Shown here: in pieces, positions 44,210 through 53,420 of the stretch
Numbering within the stretch: position 1 is the stretch's first letter
Layout of the letters: each line of letters opens with the position of its first letter
NCBI RefSeq assembly: GCF_004339595.1
Contig: NZ_SMFU01000007.1
Location: forward strand, 680,658-744,657
Direction: 5' to 3'
Origin: Marinobacterium mangrovicola
GTDB lineage: Bacteria > Pseudomonadota > Gammaproteobacteria > Pseudomonadales > Balneatricaceae
DNA: 64,000 bases
Position numbers and translations under genes: made by a program
The notes under the pieces: model-generated
Told to the model about the DNA's origin: nothing
The model's database searches: none
Seen by the model: the letters and a program-made list of their open reading frames with translations, nothing else

Positions 44210-46828
44210 TTATTTCTTACGGCCGTTACCTTTGCCGCCACCGCTACTGGTATCGCCGGAGCTGCTGTCACCACTCAGCGATACGGTGACGTTTGCGCTG
44301 GCGGTCAGCGAACCGTCGCTGATTGTGTAGCTGAAGGTATCGAAGTTTTTGAAGTTCTTTGCCGGCGTGAAGGTCAGGGTGCCATCGGCATTGATCTTGA
44401 CTGCACCTTTTCCGCCCTCGGCCACCGATACCACGCTCAGGTTATCGCCATCCGGGTCGGAATCGTTGCCGAGTACGGCGATCACCACAGGGCTGCTGCT
44501 GTCGGTACTGGCTCTGTCATCGGTTGCCACAGGCGCCTCGTTGGCTGAAACCGGGGCTGCAGCCACACTGACACTGACGGTGGCGCTGTCGCTACTCTGA
44601 CCATCGCTAATGGTGTAGCTGAATGATTCGGTTCCGCTGAAACCGCTGGCCGGGGTGAATGTGATGCTGCCGTTGGCGTTGATGACCGCCGAGCCGTTAA
44701 CGCCGCTGACTGAGGTGATGGTCAGAGTATCACCATCCGCATCGGTATCATTGGCCAGTACGTTAATGGTTACCGGCGTTTCATAGCTGGCACTGCTGTT
44801 ATCGTTGACTGCGACGGGTGCAGTGTTGGTTTCAACCACAGGGTTGTCTACCACGTAGGTGACGTTACCGCTGGCGTTGTAGCTGCCTGAGGCTGCTGCT
44901 GCGCTGATGGTGTAAAAGCCATCGGAAGCACTGCTGCTTGAGGTCACGGTCAGTGTCGTGCTGAGACTGGCTCCGGGTGCCAGTGTCAGGGTGCTGTTAC
45001 CCAGCACGCTGCTCCAGCCAGAAGGTACACCCTTACTCAAACTGAAACTGTTTGTGGCGCAGGCGCTGCTGTCACGGTTGGTCAGGGTCAGGGTATAGGT
45101 GACAGAGGTGCCGGCGGCGACCCACGCGCTCCCGCCCGGTGTCAGGCTGAGCCCCGGGTTGGCACGGCTGCAGGTGGCCACTGTGCCGTTTACCTGTACA
45201 TTGATGCCGGCAGTTTCGCCGTCGACCCACTCGGTGGCCAGAGTCAGGTCTCCATCATTAAAGCTGGCCCCCACCTCCAGGGCCGGGTCTCGGGTGTCCG
45301 CATAACTTGACGCGCCGCTGCCTGGAGTCATGTCCAGCAGGTGGCTGGTGTTGCCGCGACTTTCGACACCGGTATGAACGACGATGCCATTCTGGACATT
45401 GGCGAAGCTCGAGAGCATATCGTCGTAGCCGATGGCATGGCGATACTCAAGGTAGTAGTAAAGTGGCAGACCGGTAGCGGCATCGGTACCGTTCTGGACC
45501 TTCAGTGCTTTTGCGGTTGAACCCTGCGTGGCTGCATAGGGCTCCAGGGAGTAGACGCCGCTCTCGGTGACGGTTTGGATATTGGTGTCATCCAGCCAGC
45601 CTAAACGCTCTTTCTGAAAGGCGGTGTAGTGGCTGGTGATATGCCCCATGATATCGGTGCTGTCGCCGTATTCGTCAGTTGAACAGCTGGATCCGGTGAC
45701 GGCAGAACCACACTCCAGCGCGTGAGAGTGATAGAGGCCCAGGTTATGGCCGAGTTCATGCGCTACGGTGTAGAGACTCATGGAGCCGTTGATAACGGTG
45801 GTTGAGGGCCAGCCGCCGACAGAACCTACGCCGCTAAAGCCGCAATTTGAGCTGTAAGGCATGGCGTAGATCAGGCGCTTGTAGTTGGACAGGTTGTAGC
45901 CCGCTGCAGTAGCCGCATTGTCTGCCGCGTTAACAATAGCTGTGGTGTCGCAGCTTGCACCATTGATCGGTAGTGTAAGCCAGGGAGTAACATCACCAGT
46001 GAGCCAAGTCTGGCCGGATGAGTTTTCACGGATGAAGGCGTCCACCGATTCGAACACGGTGCTCTGTGCTTGTGCCTGGGTCCAAGGCTGGGTGCTATTG
46101 TCGGCAAAGTTGACGTTGATGACCAACGTGGGTTGTTCGCCGAAGGTCCAGCCGGCCTGAGCGGTGCCGCCCAGGTTGCCACCGGTGCTACTGCCAGCTG
46201 CCAGCATCAGGTTCTCTTCGCTGATGGCAAGATCACCATTGCTGCTATCGTCTTCATCCTCGGTTTCAAGCAGAACACCATATACGGTCGCCGCGGAGCC
46301 TTTGGACAGCTCTGGAGCTTGGCCGGCAAAGTGCATTTCGAATCGCTCGCCAAAGTCAGTGCTCAATACATGACGCAGGCGGTGGCTGCCATCTGCGTAA
46401 TCTTCGTAAAAAACATCCAGCTCGCCGCTGAGCTCAAGTCTTTGTTCCAGCTTTTCCTCTACTTCGGCGGGCATTCCGGCTCGCTTTTCATTGGGGATAG
46501 CCACGCGAAGTACCTCGCCTGGGTTGGTTTTGATCAACTCAGACAAAAGTTGGCGGCGTTCCTCTGCTTTGGCGACAAGCTTTTCGAGTACGCGAGATTT
46601 GTCAGCACCTTTCGCCTTCTCCCACTGTTTTTGCAGTTCGACCAGCGCTTGGGTCTTTTCGTAGGCCCGTTGACGGGCCTGTTCAGCGGCCTCCGACACC
46701 TGGGCCGGCATATTCTGTGAGTGTCTGTGACCGTCAGCAGCAAAGGACGGTAATGCCACAGATGTAATGGCGGAGGACAGGGCTGTAACAGCGATGGAAC
46801 GAACCAAGTTGGGTCCGGCTAGGCGCAT
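44210..46828 (-). CDS. Secreted M11/gametolysin-like metzincin protease with Ig-like repeats
   Basis: An 872-residue exported protein. The signal peptide (about 1-34) ends LPSFA. A charged helical propeptide-like region (about 40-110) precedes the zinc-protease domain, with HELGHNLGLYH (about 354-364) and the Met-turn STDIMGH, the metzincin pattern as in M11/M43-type enzymes. After the catalytic part come a CARDB/NEW3-like beta domain (about 555-655), two cadherin/Ig-like repeats (about 665-765 and 770-855, each PVAxxDxxS...DxDGDxLxI) and a Gly/Lys-rich tail. ATG 46828 has GGAGA seven bases upstream. It is preceded by a c-di-GMP riboswitch leader and is a likely T2SS substrate that trims adhesins or matrix proteins. 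Confidence 0.87.
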   Translation of the reverse strand: MRLAGPNLVRSIAVTALSSAITSVALPSFAADGHRHSQNMPAQVSEAAEQARQRAYEKTQALVELQKQWEKAKGADKSRVLEKLVAKAEERRQLLSELIKTNPGEVLRVAIPNEKRAGMPAEVEEKLEQRLELSGELDVFYEDYADGSHRLRHVLSTDFGERFEMHFAGQAPELSKGSAATVYGVLLETEDEDDSSNGDLAISEENLMLAAGSSTGGNLGGTAQAGWTFGEQPTLVINVNFADNSTQPWTQAQAQSTVFESVDAFIRENSSGQTWLTGDVTPWLTLPINGASCDTTAIVNAADNAATAAGYNLSNYKRLIYAMPYSSNCGFSGVGSVGGWPSTTVINGSMSLYTVAHELGHNLGLYHSHALECGSAVTGSSCSTDEYGDSTDIMGHITSHYTAFQKERLGWLDDTNIQTVTESGVYSLEPYAATQGSTAKALKVQNGTDAATGLPLYYYLEYRHAIGYDDMLSSFANVQNGIVVHTGVESRGNTSHLLDMTPGSGASSYADTRDPALEVGASFNDGDLTLATEWVDGETAGINVQVNGTVATCSRANPGLSLTPGGSAWVAAGTSVTYTLTLTNRDSSACATNSFSLSKGVPSGWSSVLGNSTLTLAPGASLSTTLTVTSSSSASDGFYTISAAAASGSYNASGNVTYVVDNPVVETNTAPVAVNDNSSASYETPVTINVLANDTDADGDTLTITSVSGVNGSAVINANGSITFTPASGFSGTESFSYTISDGQSSDSATVSVSVAAAPVSANEAPVATDDRASTDSSSPVVIAVLGNDSDPDGDNLSVVSVAEGGKGAVKINADGTLTFTPAKNFKNFDTFSYTISDGSLTASANVTVSLSGDSSSGDTSSGGGKGNGRKK

Positions 46829-47930
46829 AGATCTCTCCTGATACACAAAAATTCAGTAAAGATCCTCTAGCGGCATACCGGAGTGTCTCTACTTTGGCGG
46901 TCCGGCGATCCCCTGTGAAGTAAACGTTATGCTCGCTTCAGCTAGGGACCCGTAACTTTGCGCCACCCGATTACTCGGGATTAGCCTTTTCAGTAGAGGA
47001 TCTAGTTCGTTAATTGTTTGTCGGGTTGTGTCTTATCGAGGTTGCACTTAAGTAATACTTGTAAGCTTGATATAACGTTTTTCGTTTTAGTTACATAAAT
47101 CCACGAGTTTTTTAGACTGTAACTGGCAGTGCTCTGTGTTAACTGTTACCTGAATTTAACGTTGTTAACTTGAAGGGAATATTATCAATAGAAAGATGTA
47201 AGGTTAAGTATGCGGTTTTTTTGATAAAGTTCTGAGGCGTAAAATAAATTAAAGAGGTGGAACAATAAGTTAACATTTTAATTTTTATTACGTACAGTTG
47301 TTAAGATAATGATACAGCTACCCAAGTAGCAAGGAGGATAAAATGTTACAACTGTGGCTTTTGGACAACATCTAAGATGTTTTTTGTAAATATAATGTTA
47401 CAAAATAGACAAAAAAATTTTCTTGTATTTTATTAAGAACTTTTTGTTATAAAAGATTATTAAATTATCAAAATTACAAAAGTGTATTAGAACGATATCA
47501 CTTCTAATCTCGGGAGCGGCTGCGGGCCGTGTAGCTGGAAGTGTCAGGGTATTGTGGGTTGCACTGGGATGCACATAGGAATGACGGTTGGCCTTCCGCC
47601 GTTTCTGCCTCTCATTAGCGGGTATACGGCACTGTAATGGATTAATGACACAGGTTTTTTTGTGAAATTTCCTAAATATCAATCAATTACATCGCCAGCC
47701 TGAGTCTGAAATTTTTCAACTCTGTATCTCGCCGTTAACAGTACTGACTGTTAATTCCATCCGAATAATCAAAATAACCTTTCTAATCAAAAGCTTTGCA
47801 GAAATGGCTTAGTCGTTGCTCTTCATGTGTGAAGTAATGCGCTCACGGAATGAATCAGAGCTTCCTGTAACAGGAGGTGACATCAACACTTTCATCCCGC
47901 TAGTGCTTAAACGTATATCGGGGGCATTCG
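46829..47930. other. 1.1-kb AT-rich regulatory gap
   Basis: The left end (46829-47003) is the riboswitch leader of the protease gene. 47004-47480 is strongly AT-rich and holds repeated GTTACA/TGTTAC words (around 47146, 47345 and 47397), fitting a silenced or activator-controlled promoter region on the minus strand. 47480-47930 is more balanced and leads into the plus-strand gene at 47931. A minus-strand frame at 47398-47682 has no family features or ribosome site and is not called. Confidence 0.7.
46860..47003 (-). promoter_or_regulatory. Class I c-di-GMP riboswitch (GEMM-I) leader of the protease gene
   Basis: Read on the minus strand, the aptamer (46990 down to 46896) runs AAAAGGC, then a 5-bp stem CCCGA-GTAA-TCGGG with a GNRA loop. 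The hallmark GCGCAAAGTTACGGGTCCCT follows, then a longer P3 arm closing with AGGG, then CGCCGGACCGCC. These are the GEMM-I consensus blocks in order. An outer perfect 10-bp pair, AGATCCTCTA (47003-46994) with TAGAGGATCT (46869-46860), encloses the whole leader. The ribosome site GGAGA lies shortly downstream. The direction of control (on or off) cannot be told. Confidence 0.85.
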
Positions 47931-49283
47931 ATGCAGCGGCAAGTGGTTAGACAAGATGCGAGCCATCTGACAGGGTCTCGTCCATTCATGCGCCTAGTTC
48001 GTACCGGCTTGCTTTGGGATCTGATTGGTTACGTACTGGTGCTTTCCCTCGTCGTTTATCTGTCTGCTGCTCATCTGGGTTTACTCAATGAGGTTTCAAA
48101 ACCGTCGAAAACTGCTGATTTGGGTGTTCGTAATGGCGAATACTTTGAAACTCTAGCTGGAAATGAATCTGAAGCTCTAAAGGATCAGAAACAGCCTTTC
48201 AGCCGTGATACGGTCCAGCGAGCATACAGATCTGTAGACCGGGTAGCTCCTGATCTGCTGCTGGAGAGATTGGAGCTGTTACAGAGCAGGCCCGCTTGGA
48301 CGCTTCTAGATATCGACGCTGCACAAGCTAAGCGCGATCTTTGGCAGCTAATAAGGGAAGGTGATGCCGCGTTACCTGCCATCGCACACTTTCTTGCCAG
48401 GGGGGCGGACGCTGATTTCACCAAGGGCGGAATAGACGATGAGGTGGGCTATCCATCTTTGCGCCTGGCCCTGTTTGCTGCGCTTGAGCGTATCGGTGGT
48501 CACCAGGTGGAGTCGATTCTTTATGAGGAGCTTCATAAAACCCAGCAGCCTACGGAAATTGAGGCTTTGGGATTCTATCTGAACGATGCATCGCCCGGTT
48601 TGTATGATCAGGATATCGTCCGTGCCGCTCGTGACGTTTTCTCAACGCTCGTTAATGAAGGCGGAGGCGACAGAGATACCGGCCCGCTGTTTCGCATCTT
48701 CAGCCAGTATGGTGATGCATCGATCTCCCGTGAACTTGAAGGCATCAATCAACTTAATTGGGGTAGATACGCGGCAATAACTCTTTCCGAACTTCCCGAT
48801 GGGGGAGGAGTCCAGGCGTTATCGAACCGGGTATATGGGGCTGATAGGTCAGATGCGGGCGCCCAGTTCGCAATAAAAATATTGGCTCAGTCGTCTGAGT
48901 ATCCTGCTGCTGCAAACGCACTGATCAATAGTGTGAGGGCAAGCCTTATACCTGACCGGCGTTGGTCCGAGCTGTCGCGGCTGATTGCCGGTACATACCA
49001 TCTGCAACTTACTTCTTCAGACCTGGGATCAACAGCTTCCGATGATCGGGACATTCGTTCCCCTGTGCTCAAAACGAATCAGTATATCTCGCGTACTCCG
49101 GGTGGAGGGCAGGTGGTTTACGGTTTGGAATTCGCCTCGCCAGTGCTTGCTCCTGATCAGATTCTTCCGCGCATGGAGTTGATTGATCAGTTGCTATTTG
49201 AGGTGACCAGCCCAGTTGCGAAAAGGGAGCTGGAGAAAGCATACGAAACACTCTGGTTATTAAACCTTGAACAGGAGAAATAG
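47931..49283 (+). CDS. Membrane-anchored helical-repeat protein of unknown family
   Basis: A 450-residue protein with one membrane segment near the start (about 27-48, LLWDLIGYVLVLSLVVYLSAAHLG) and a large soluble part, probably periplasmic. Residues about 80-340 are rich in paired amphipathic helices (DLLLERLELLQSRP, LRLALFAALERIGG, IVRAARDVFSTLV), suggesting HEAT-like repeats. The end (about 395-445) is less regular. No enzyme motif is seen. ATG 47931 is taken, with a weak GGGG site; ATG 47988 is an alternative. It lies 86 bp upstream of, and in line with, the second repeat-protein gene, so it may assist its secretion or anchoring; this is inference. Confidence 0.65.
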   Translation: MQRQVVRQDASHLTGSRPFMRLVRTGLLWDLIGYVLVLSLVVYLSAAHLGLLNEVSKPSKTADLGVRNGEYFETLAGNESEALKDQKQPFSRDTVQRAYRSVDRVAPDLLLERLELLQSRPAWTLLDIDAAQAKRDLWQLIREGDAALPAIAHFLARGADADFTKGGIDDEVGYPSLRLALFAALERIGGHQVESILYEELHKTQQPTEIEALGFYLNDASPGLYDQDIVRAARDVFSTLVNEGGGDRDTGPLFRIFSQYGDASISRELEGINQLNWGRYAAITLSELPDGGGVQALSNRVYGADRSDAGAQFAIKILAQSSEYPAAANALINSVRASLIPDRRWSELSRLIAGTYHLQLTSSDLGSTASDDRDIRSPVLKTNQYISRTPGGGQVVYGLEFASPVLAPDQILPRMELIDQLLFEVTSPVAKRELEKAYETLWLLNLEQEK

Positions 49284-49369
49284 CAGGGCAGGACGCTCAA
49301 GCGAAGCCGGCACGGCGCGACGTCGTCTGACGGTCGAATCAACAGCCTTAACTAATGGAGGGGCTGATT

Positions 49370-52027
49370 ATGAACGTTAAGCACAAATGGAGAGGCGTCA
49401 CGGCGTGTGTGCTAGGTGCCGCCTTATCTTTACCGCTTACGGCCGGAGCGGCATCGCTGACCGGCAGCAATTTTGAAATAGACACCGACGCGGACTTTAT
49501 AGTCGATGACGGGGGGATCGACTGGGAAACTACCGTCGGAAATGGGCTACGCGTGGCAACTGACGAGCTGACTGGCTCCGGTGACGATTCATTCAAAGGG
49601 GGGACCAAAGAAGATACGGTCAATCCGGATACAACGACGGGTAGTATCCCAAACAACAAAAGCGACCTTCTTCATTTCGGTGGATACCAGGAGACCAATA
49701 TTAACGGTGACTTCTTGCATCTGTTCTGGACACGTGTGCAGGATCCCTCCGGAACCACGTTGATGGACTTTGAGTTTAACGCGGGCAATACCCTGCATAA
49801 CCCGACCTCAACGGGGGTTCAGTTCCCGGTACGTGAAAAAGGCGATGTATTGATTGAATACAAACTGGCTCAAGGAGGTATAACACCGGAGTTGTTCATG
49901 TACCTCTGGTTGGAGGAGGCCGCTGATGGTACCTGTGAAGCCAATAATAAATACCCCTGCTGGGGTGAGCAGGTAAACCTTAGTGCTGCTGGCATCGCGA
50001 TTGGTTCAATCAATACAAGTATCGCTGATGGTGATGGAATTACGGCTCCACCTCCGGGGGACCCGACAGGCACACCCGTACTGATCGGTAGCTTTGACCC
50101 CTATACGTTCGGTGAAGCGAGTATCGACCTGAGTCAGCTGTTTCCCGAAGGTCAGTGTCGCTCCTTCGGTTATGCGCACCTGAAGAGCCGCTCCTCCGAC
50201 TCTTTCACGGCGCAGATGAAGGACTTTATAGCGCCTATCAACGTGAATATCAGTAACTGCGCCAACATCAATATCAGTAAGACTGATGAAAACGGATCAA
50301 CGGATGGGCAGGAGGGCGCTATCTTCCGTCTGTTCAATGATGATGGTGACACCTCTGGTGTTTACGATGATGCAACAGCGACTAACCCTGATACACGCGT
50401 AGCGGTACCTGGATCAGATCCAGTCAGCTACGTAGAAGACTGTACGACCGATTTACAGGGTGAGTGTAGCTGGACGAATATCTTTGCGGGCGACTACTGT
50501 ATCGTTGAAATCCAAGCTCCCACGGGTTACTCAATTCCCGACGATCCGGATTACTACGTGTGTGACACCGTTACAGCTGACAATGACCTTAATCTTGATT
50601 TCGTCGATCCGGCCATACCGGCAACGATTAGTATCGATAAGAAAGATGAAACAGGGGCATTGTTAGGCGATGGATGGGTATTTACTCTGCATGAAGATGT
50701 CTCAGGGGTACCAGGTAGTGCGACTGCTTTCAGCTGCACGACGACAGCGGGCGAATGTACCATTATCGATATCCTGCCGGCTGGGACCTATTGTGTGGTC
50801 GAAACAACGAACCCGCTTCCCGCCATGTATGAAGATACGGATCCTCAGTGCGATATCGACGTCGCTCTGGACGCTGATCTTGAGCTCACCTTCGTCAACC
50901 CGCGGATTCCTGCCGATATTAACATCGACAAGAAAGATGATACTGGTGCACTGCTCGGTGATGGTTGGATCTTTACGCTGTATGAAGATGACGGCGATCT
51001 GGTATTCGAGGACGACGGCTCAGATACAGCAACAGCCTTCAGCTGCACTACAACTGCCGGTGAGTGTACTATCAGCAACATCCTGCCGGCCGGTAAATAT
51101 TGCGTTGTCGAAACCACCAACCCACTGCCCACCATGTATGGCGATCCGACCAATGTGCCTGCATCGCCCTGCGTAGACCTGGCCTTGGGTGACAGTGTGG
51201 ACTACACCTTCGTCAATCCCCGTATTCCGGGCAAGATCAACATAGATAAGAAAGATGAAACCGGGGCTCTGCTATCGGATGGCTGGGTATTTACCCTGCA
51301 TGAAGATGATAACGGATCTGTTGGCACTGCCACTGCATTCAGCTGCACAACGACAGCAGGTGAATGTACCATTGAAAACATCTTGCCTGCCGGCACCTAT
51401 TGCGTGGTAGAAACCACCAATCCAGAACCTGGTAAATACGGCGATGCCGATGATCAATGTGGCTTGGATGTGACCCTGGGTGGTGAGCTCGATCTCGTTT
51501 TCACTAACCCGCGTCTGCTCGGAGCAATCAAGATCACCAAAACCCGCAAGCATGCTGCTGATGGCTCAGGAGACCATCCGCATGCGGGCGTGACCTTTAC
51601 GGTAACAGGTGGCGAACTGGCAGCAGGCGGTGTGGATCTTGTCACCGATGCCAATGGTGAAGCCTGCCTCGACTCACTTTTGGTCAGCAGCCTGGTAGGC
51701 GATTACACCGTAACGGAAACCGTACCTGCCGGCTATGCTGCGGATGGCGATGTAGCCAAGGATGTTACAGTGTCGGCTGTATCCACTTGCGGAGATGGAA
51801 GTGAAGCCGCTGTTAGCTTCAGTAACACTCCGCTGACTGACGTGACAGTTTCAGTCAACTCGCTGGTTGATGGAGGTACCGCTTCGACCATTACATGTAC
51901 CGATGCAGAGGGCACTGTGTATAACGGATCAACAGGCGTAGACGGAGACGGCACTCTGACTGTCGAAGACCTGCTGCCGACCGACCCGATTGTCACGTTG
52001 ACCTGCGAAATCACCATCGATCCGTGA
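49370..52027 (+). CDS. Secreted repeat protein with Cna_B/SpaA-like isopeptide-type domains
   Basis: An 885-residue exported protein. The signal peptide is 1-27 (ending LTAGAA). An N-terminal unique domain (about 30-295) is followed by five prealbumin-like domains starting near 299, 420, 517, 623 and 720, and a short C-terminal beta unit. The three middle domains are near-identical (INIDKKDETGALLGDGWVF ... SCTTTAGECTI ... YCVVETTNP ... FVNPR). Lys in DKK, Glu in VVETTN and Asn in FVNPR fit the isopeptide triad, and paired cysteines suggest disulfides too. ATG 49370 has GGAGGGG six bases upstream. There is no sorting signal or anchor. It is a likely T2SS-exported fibre or adhesin. Confidence 0.82.
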   Translation: MNVKHKWRGVTACVLGAALSLPLTAGAASLTGSNFEIDTDADFIVDDGGIDWETTVGNGLRVATDELTGSGDDSFKGGTKEDTVNPDTTTGSIPNNKSDLLHFGGYQETNINGDFLHLFWTRVQDPSGTTLMDFEFNAGNTLHNPTSTGVQFPVREKGDVLIEYKLAQGGITPELFMYLWLEEAADGTCEANNKYPCWGEQVNLSAAGIAIGSINTSIADGDGITAPPPGDPTGTPVLIGSFDPYTFGEASIDLSQLFPEGQCRSFGYAHLKSRSSDSFTAQMKDFIAPINVNISNCANINISKTDENGSTDGQEGAIFRLFNDDGDTSGVYDDATATNPDTRVAVPGSDPVSYVEDCTTDLQGECSWTNIFAGDYCIVEIQAPTGYSIPDDPDYYVCDTVTADNDLNLDFVDPAIPATISIDKKDETGALLGDGWVFTLHEDVSGVPGSATAFSCTTTAGECTIIDILPAGTYCVVETTNPLPAMYEDTDPQCDIDVALDADLELTFVNPRIPADINIDKKDDTGALLGDGWIFTLYEDDGDLVFEDDGSDTATAFSCTTTAGECTISNILPAGKYCVVETTNPLPTMYGDPTNVPASPCVDLALGDSVDYTFVNPRIPGKINIDKKDETGALLSDGWVFTLHEDDNGSVGTATAFSCTTTAGECTIENILPAGTYCVVETTNPEPGKYGDADDQCGLDVTLGGELDLVFTNPRLLGAIKITKTRKHAADGSGDHPHAGVTFTVTGGELAAGGVDLVTDANGEACLDSLLVSSLVGDYTVTETVPAGYAADGDVAKDVTVSAVSTCGDGSEAAVSFSNTPLTDVTVSVNSLVDGGTASTITCTDAEGTVYNGSTGVDGDGTLTVEDLLPTDPIVTLTCEITIDP
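50627..51526 (+). repeat. Three tandem coding repeats (about 291, 318 and 291 bp)
   Basis: The DNA for the middle three Cna_B-like domains repeats from 50627, 50918 and 51236 to 51526. The units share long stretches (the segments around GATAAGAAAGATGAAAC and TTTCAGCTGCAC). The second unit has an insertion of about 27 bp coding for an acidic DDGDLVFEDDG-like loop. Such repeats can change number by recombination. Confidence 0.85.
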
Positions 52028-52054
52028 GTTCGCAATTTCTTTAAAACAACATTA

Positions 52055-52079
52055 AAAGGGCGGGTATATCCCGCCCTTT
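52055..52079. terminator. Intrinsic terminator between convergent genes
   Basis: AAAGGGCGGG-TATAT-CCCGCCCTTT is a perfect 10-bp stem in the 64-bp gap between the repeat-protein gene (+) and the dockerin-like gene (-). With A-rich and T-rich flanks it can serve both. Confidence 0.85.
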
Positions 52080-52091
52080 CTGTTTTGCCGT

Positions 52092-53420
52092 TTACTGAGC
52101 GGTAACTTGAATGATGCCGCTGGTACTGACGTTATCAGCTCCATCACGCACCAGTATTTCTATCTCGTGTACACCCTGCTTTTTGGGTACGTTCCAACCG
52201 CAGTAGTAGAAGGGGGATGTAGTTCCCCAGTTCGGTGACGGACGAGTCGCAGAACACTCGGTACGACCATTAACGATGTAGTCCACCTGAACGATATTGG
52301 CGTTGTCCCAGACATGACCCTTAATCTGGGTATACCCGCCTTTGGCGATCGTGCCGCCGTCTTCGGGATAAACGACTCGCGCTGTAGGAGCGATGATGTC
52401 TTCGCTTGTCGGTACTAAATACCCCACCAGTGCGGCGGCAATATCTATATCGGTCTGCGATACGTAGCCATCTCCATCGAGGTCGAATCGACGCCATTCA
52501 AATACGTTGGCGTAGAGGTACGCTGGGTCACTGGGGTTCGGGCTGATCGCTTCCAGTGGAATACCGTTACCTTCCCCCAGATGTAAACCAATACGAGCCA
52601 AGTCAAGCTGGTCGACTGTCCCGTCATCGTTCACGTCTGCAGGGTAGCTATCTACCTCATCGTTAACGCCCAGGGTATTTGCCTGTGCTCGAAGGTAGTT
52701 TGGCCCCCAGAGTGTATCCATCTGGTAATCACCGTCGATATAGCCGATATAACGCACCAGGCTACCCATGGTGTGTTCAAGTGCATCGTTCCAGCCATCG
52801 TTATCGGCATCAGCATTTACGCAGCGGTTGTAGTAGTACTCGACCCAGTCATTTTCGCTGTGACCGTCAACAACAATGTTGTCGGCTGCCGTATCACCGA
52901 TATTGGTGACGGTAATGGTGTAATTGATCCCTTCCTCTTTGTAATTAGGGAACATGCAGAGTTGGGATGTGTTACCAACGTTTGGCGCAACGACGGCTTT
53001 ACCTGTCTGTTCTACATCAGAACTGGAGTAGTCGCGGTAAGGAACTGTGCTCGACAGTTCAAGTTCCGAGCCTTCCCAGGAGAGCTGCACGGTAATGGCC
53101 GCTGGGTGATAATTGCAGGCGGGGTATTTCGGTGTGAAGCTAAAACTCTCACCAGGCTGCAGGCTACCAAGAGCTTCCCAGATCAGGTGGTCATCTTCAC
53201 CCAGGCAGCTGTTATCACCGGACAGGTTACGAAAGTTATAGTCCTCTGTCGCCAATGCCAGCGGACCGGAGTTGGTAACGGCGCTTTCTGTCGCTGTTGA
53301 GTTCTTGCCTTTGCCTGCTGGCTTTGCGGCCATCACATGAGATGACAGCATAAGCCCAAAGGCTGCAGAAATTGTGATGGCTACTTTTGGCAGTGCATGT
53401 GAAGCTTTATGAGATGCCAT
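52092..53420 (-). CDS. Secreted EF-hand/dockerin-like protein with C-terminal Ig-like domain
   Basis: A 442-residue exported protein. The signal peptide (about 10-32) ends SSHVMA and is followed by a basic low-complexity stretch (KPAGKGKNS). A beta-rich region spans about 45-190. A dockerin type I-like pair of calcium loops follows, DVNDDGTVDQLD (about 263-274) and DLDGDGYVSQTD (about 313-324). An Ig-like domain closes the protein (about 345-442, TARVVYPEDGGTI ... HEIEILVRDGADN). ATG 53420 has AGGAGGG five bases upstream. A GEMM-I riboswitch precedes it. It is a likely T2SS substrate that binds calcium and perhaps partner surface proteins. Confidence 0.82.
   Translation of the reverse strand: MASHKASHALPKVAITISAAFGLMLSSHVMAAKPAGKGKNSTATESAVTNSGPLALATEDYNFRNLSGDNSCLGEDDHLIWEALGSLQPGESFSFTPKYPACNYHPAAITVQLSWEGSELELSSTVPYRDYSSSDVEQTGKAVVAPNVGNTSQLCMFPNYKEEGINYTITVTNIGDTAADNIVVDGHSENDWVEYYYNRCVNADADNDGWNDALEHTMGSLVRYIGYIDGDYQMDTLWGPNYLRAQANTLGVNDEVDSYPADVNDDGTVDQLDLARIGLHLGEGNGIPLEAISPNPSDPAYLYANVFEWRRFDLDGDGYVSQTDIDIAAALVGYLVPTSEDIIAPTARVVYPEDGGTIAKGGYTQIKGHVWDNANIVQVDYIVNGRTECSATRPSPNWGTTSPFYYCGWNVPKKQGVHEIEILVRDGADNVSTSGIIQVTAQ

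Noticed and set aside
46070-46720. 216-codon plus-strand frame opposite the protease
   Set aside because: Antisense shadow without domain or ribosome site.
47398-47682. 94-codon minus-strand frame in the AT-rich gap
   Set aside because: Very AT-rich, lysine/isoleucine-heavy at the end, with no ribosome site and no recognisable family.
50627-51526. Regular repeats resembling a CRISPR array
   Set aside because: Units are about 300 bp, coding in one frame and vary like protein domains; there are no short repeats with unique spacers and no cas genes.
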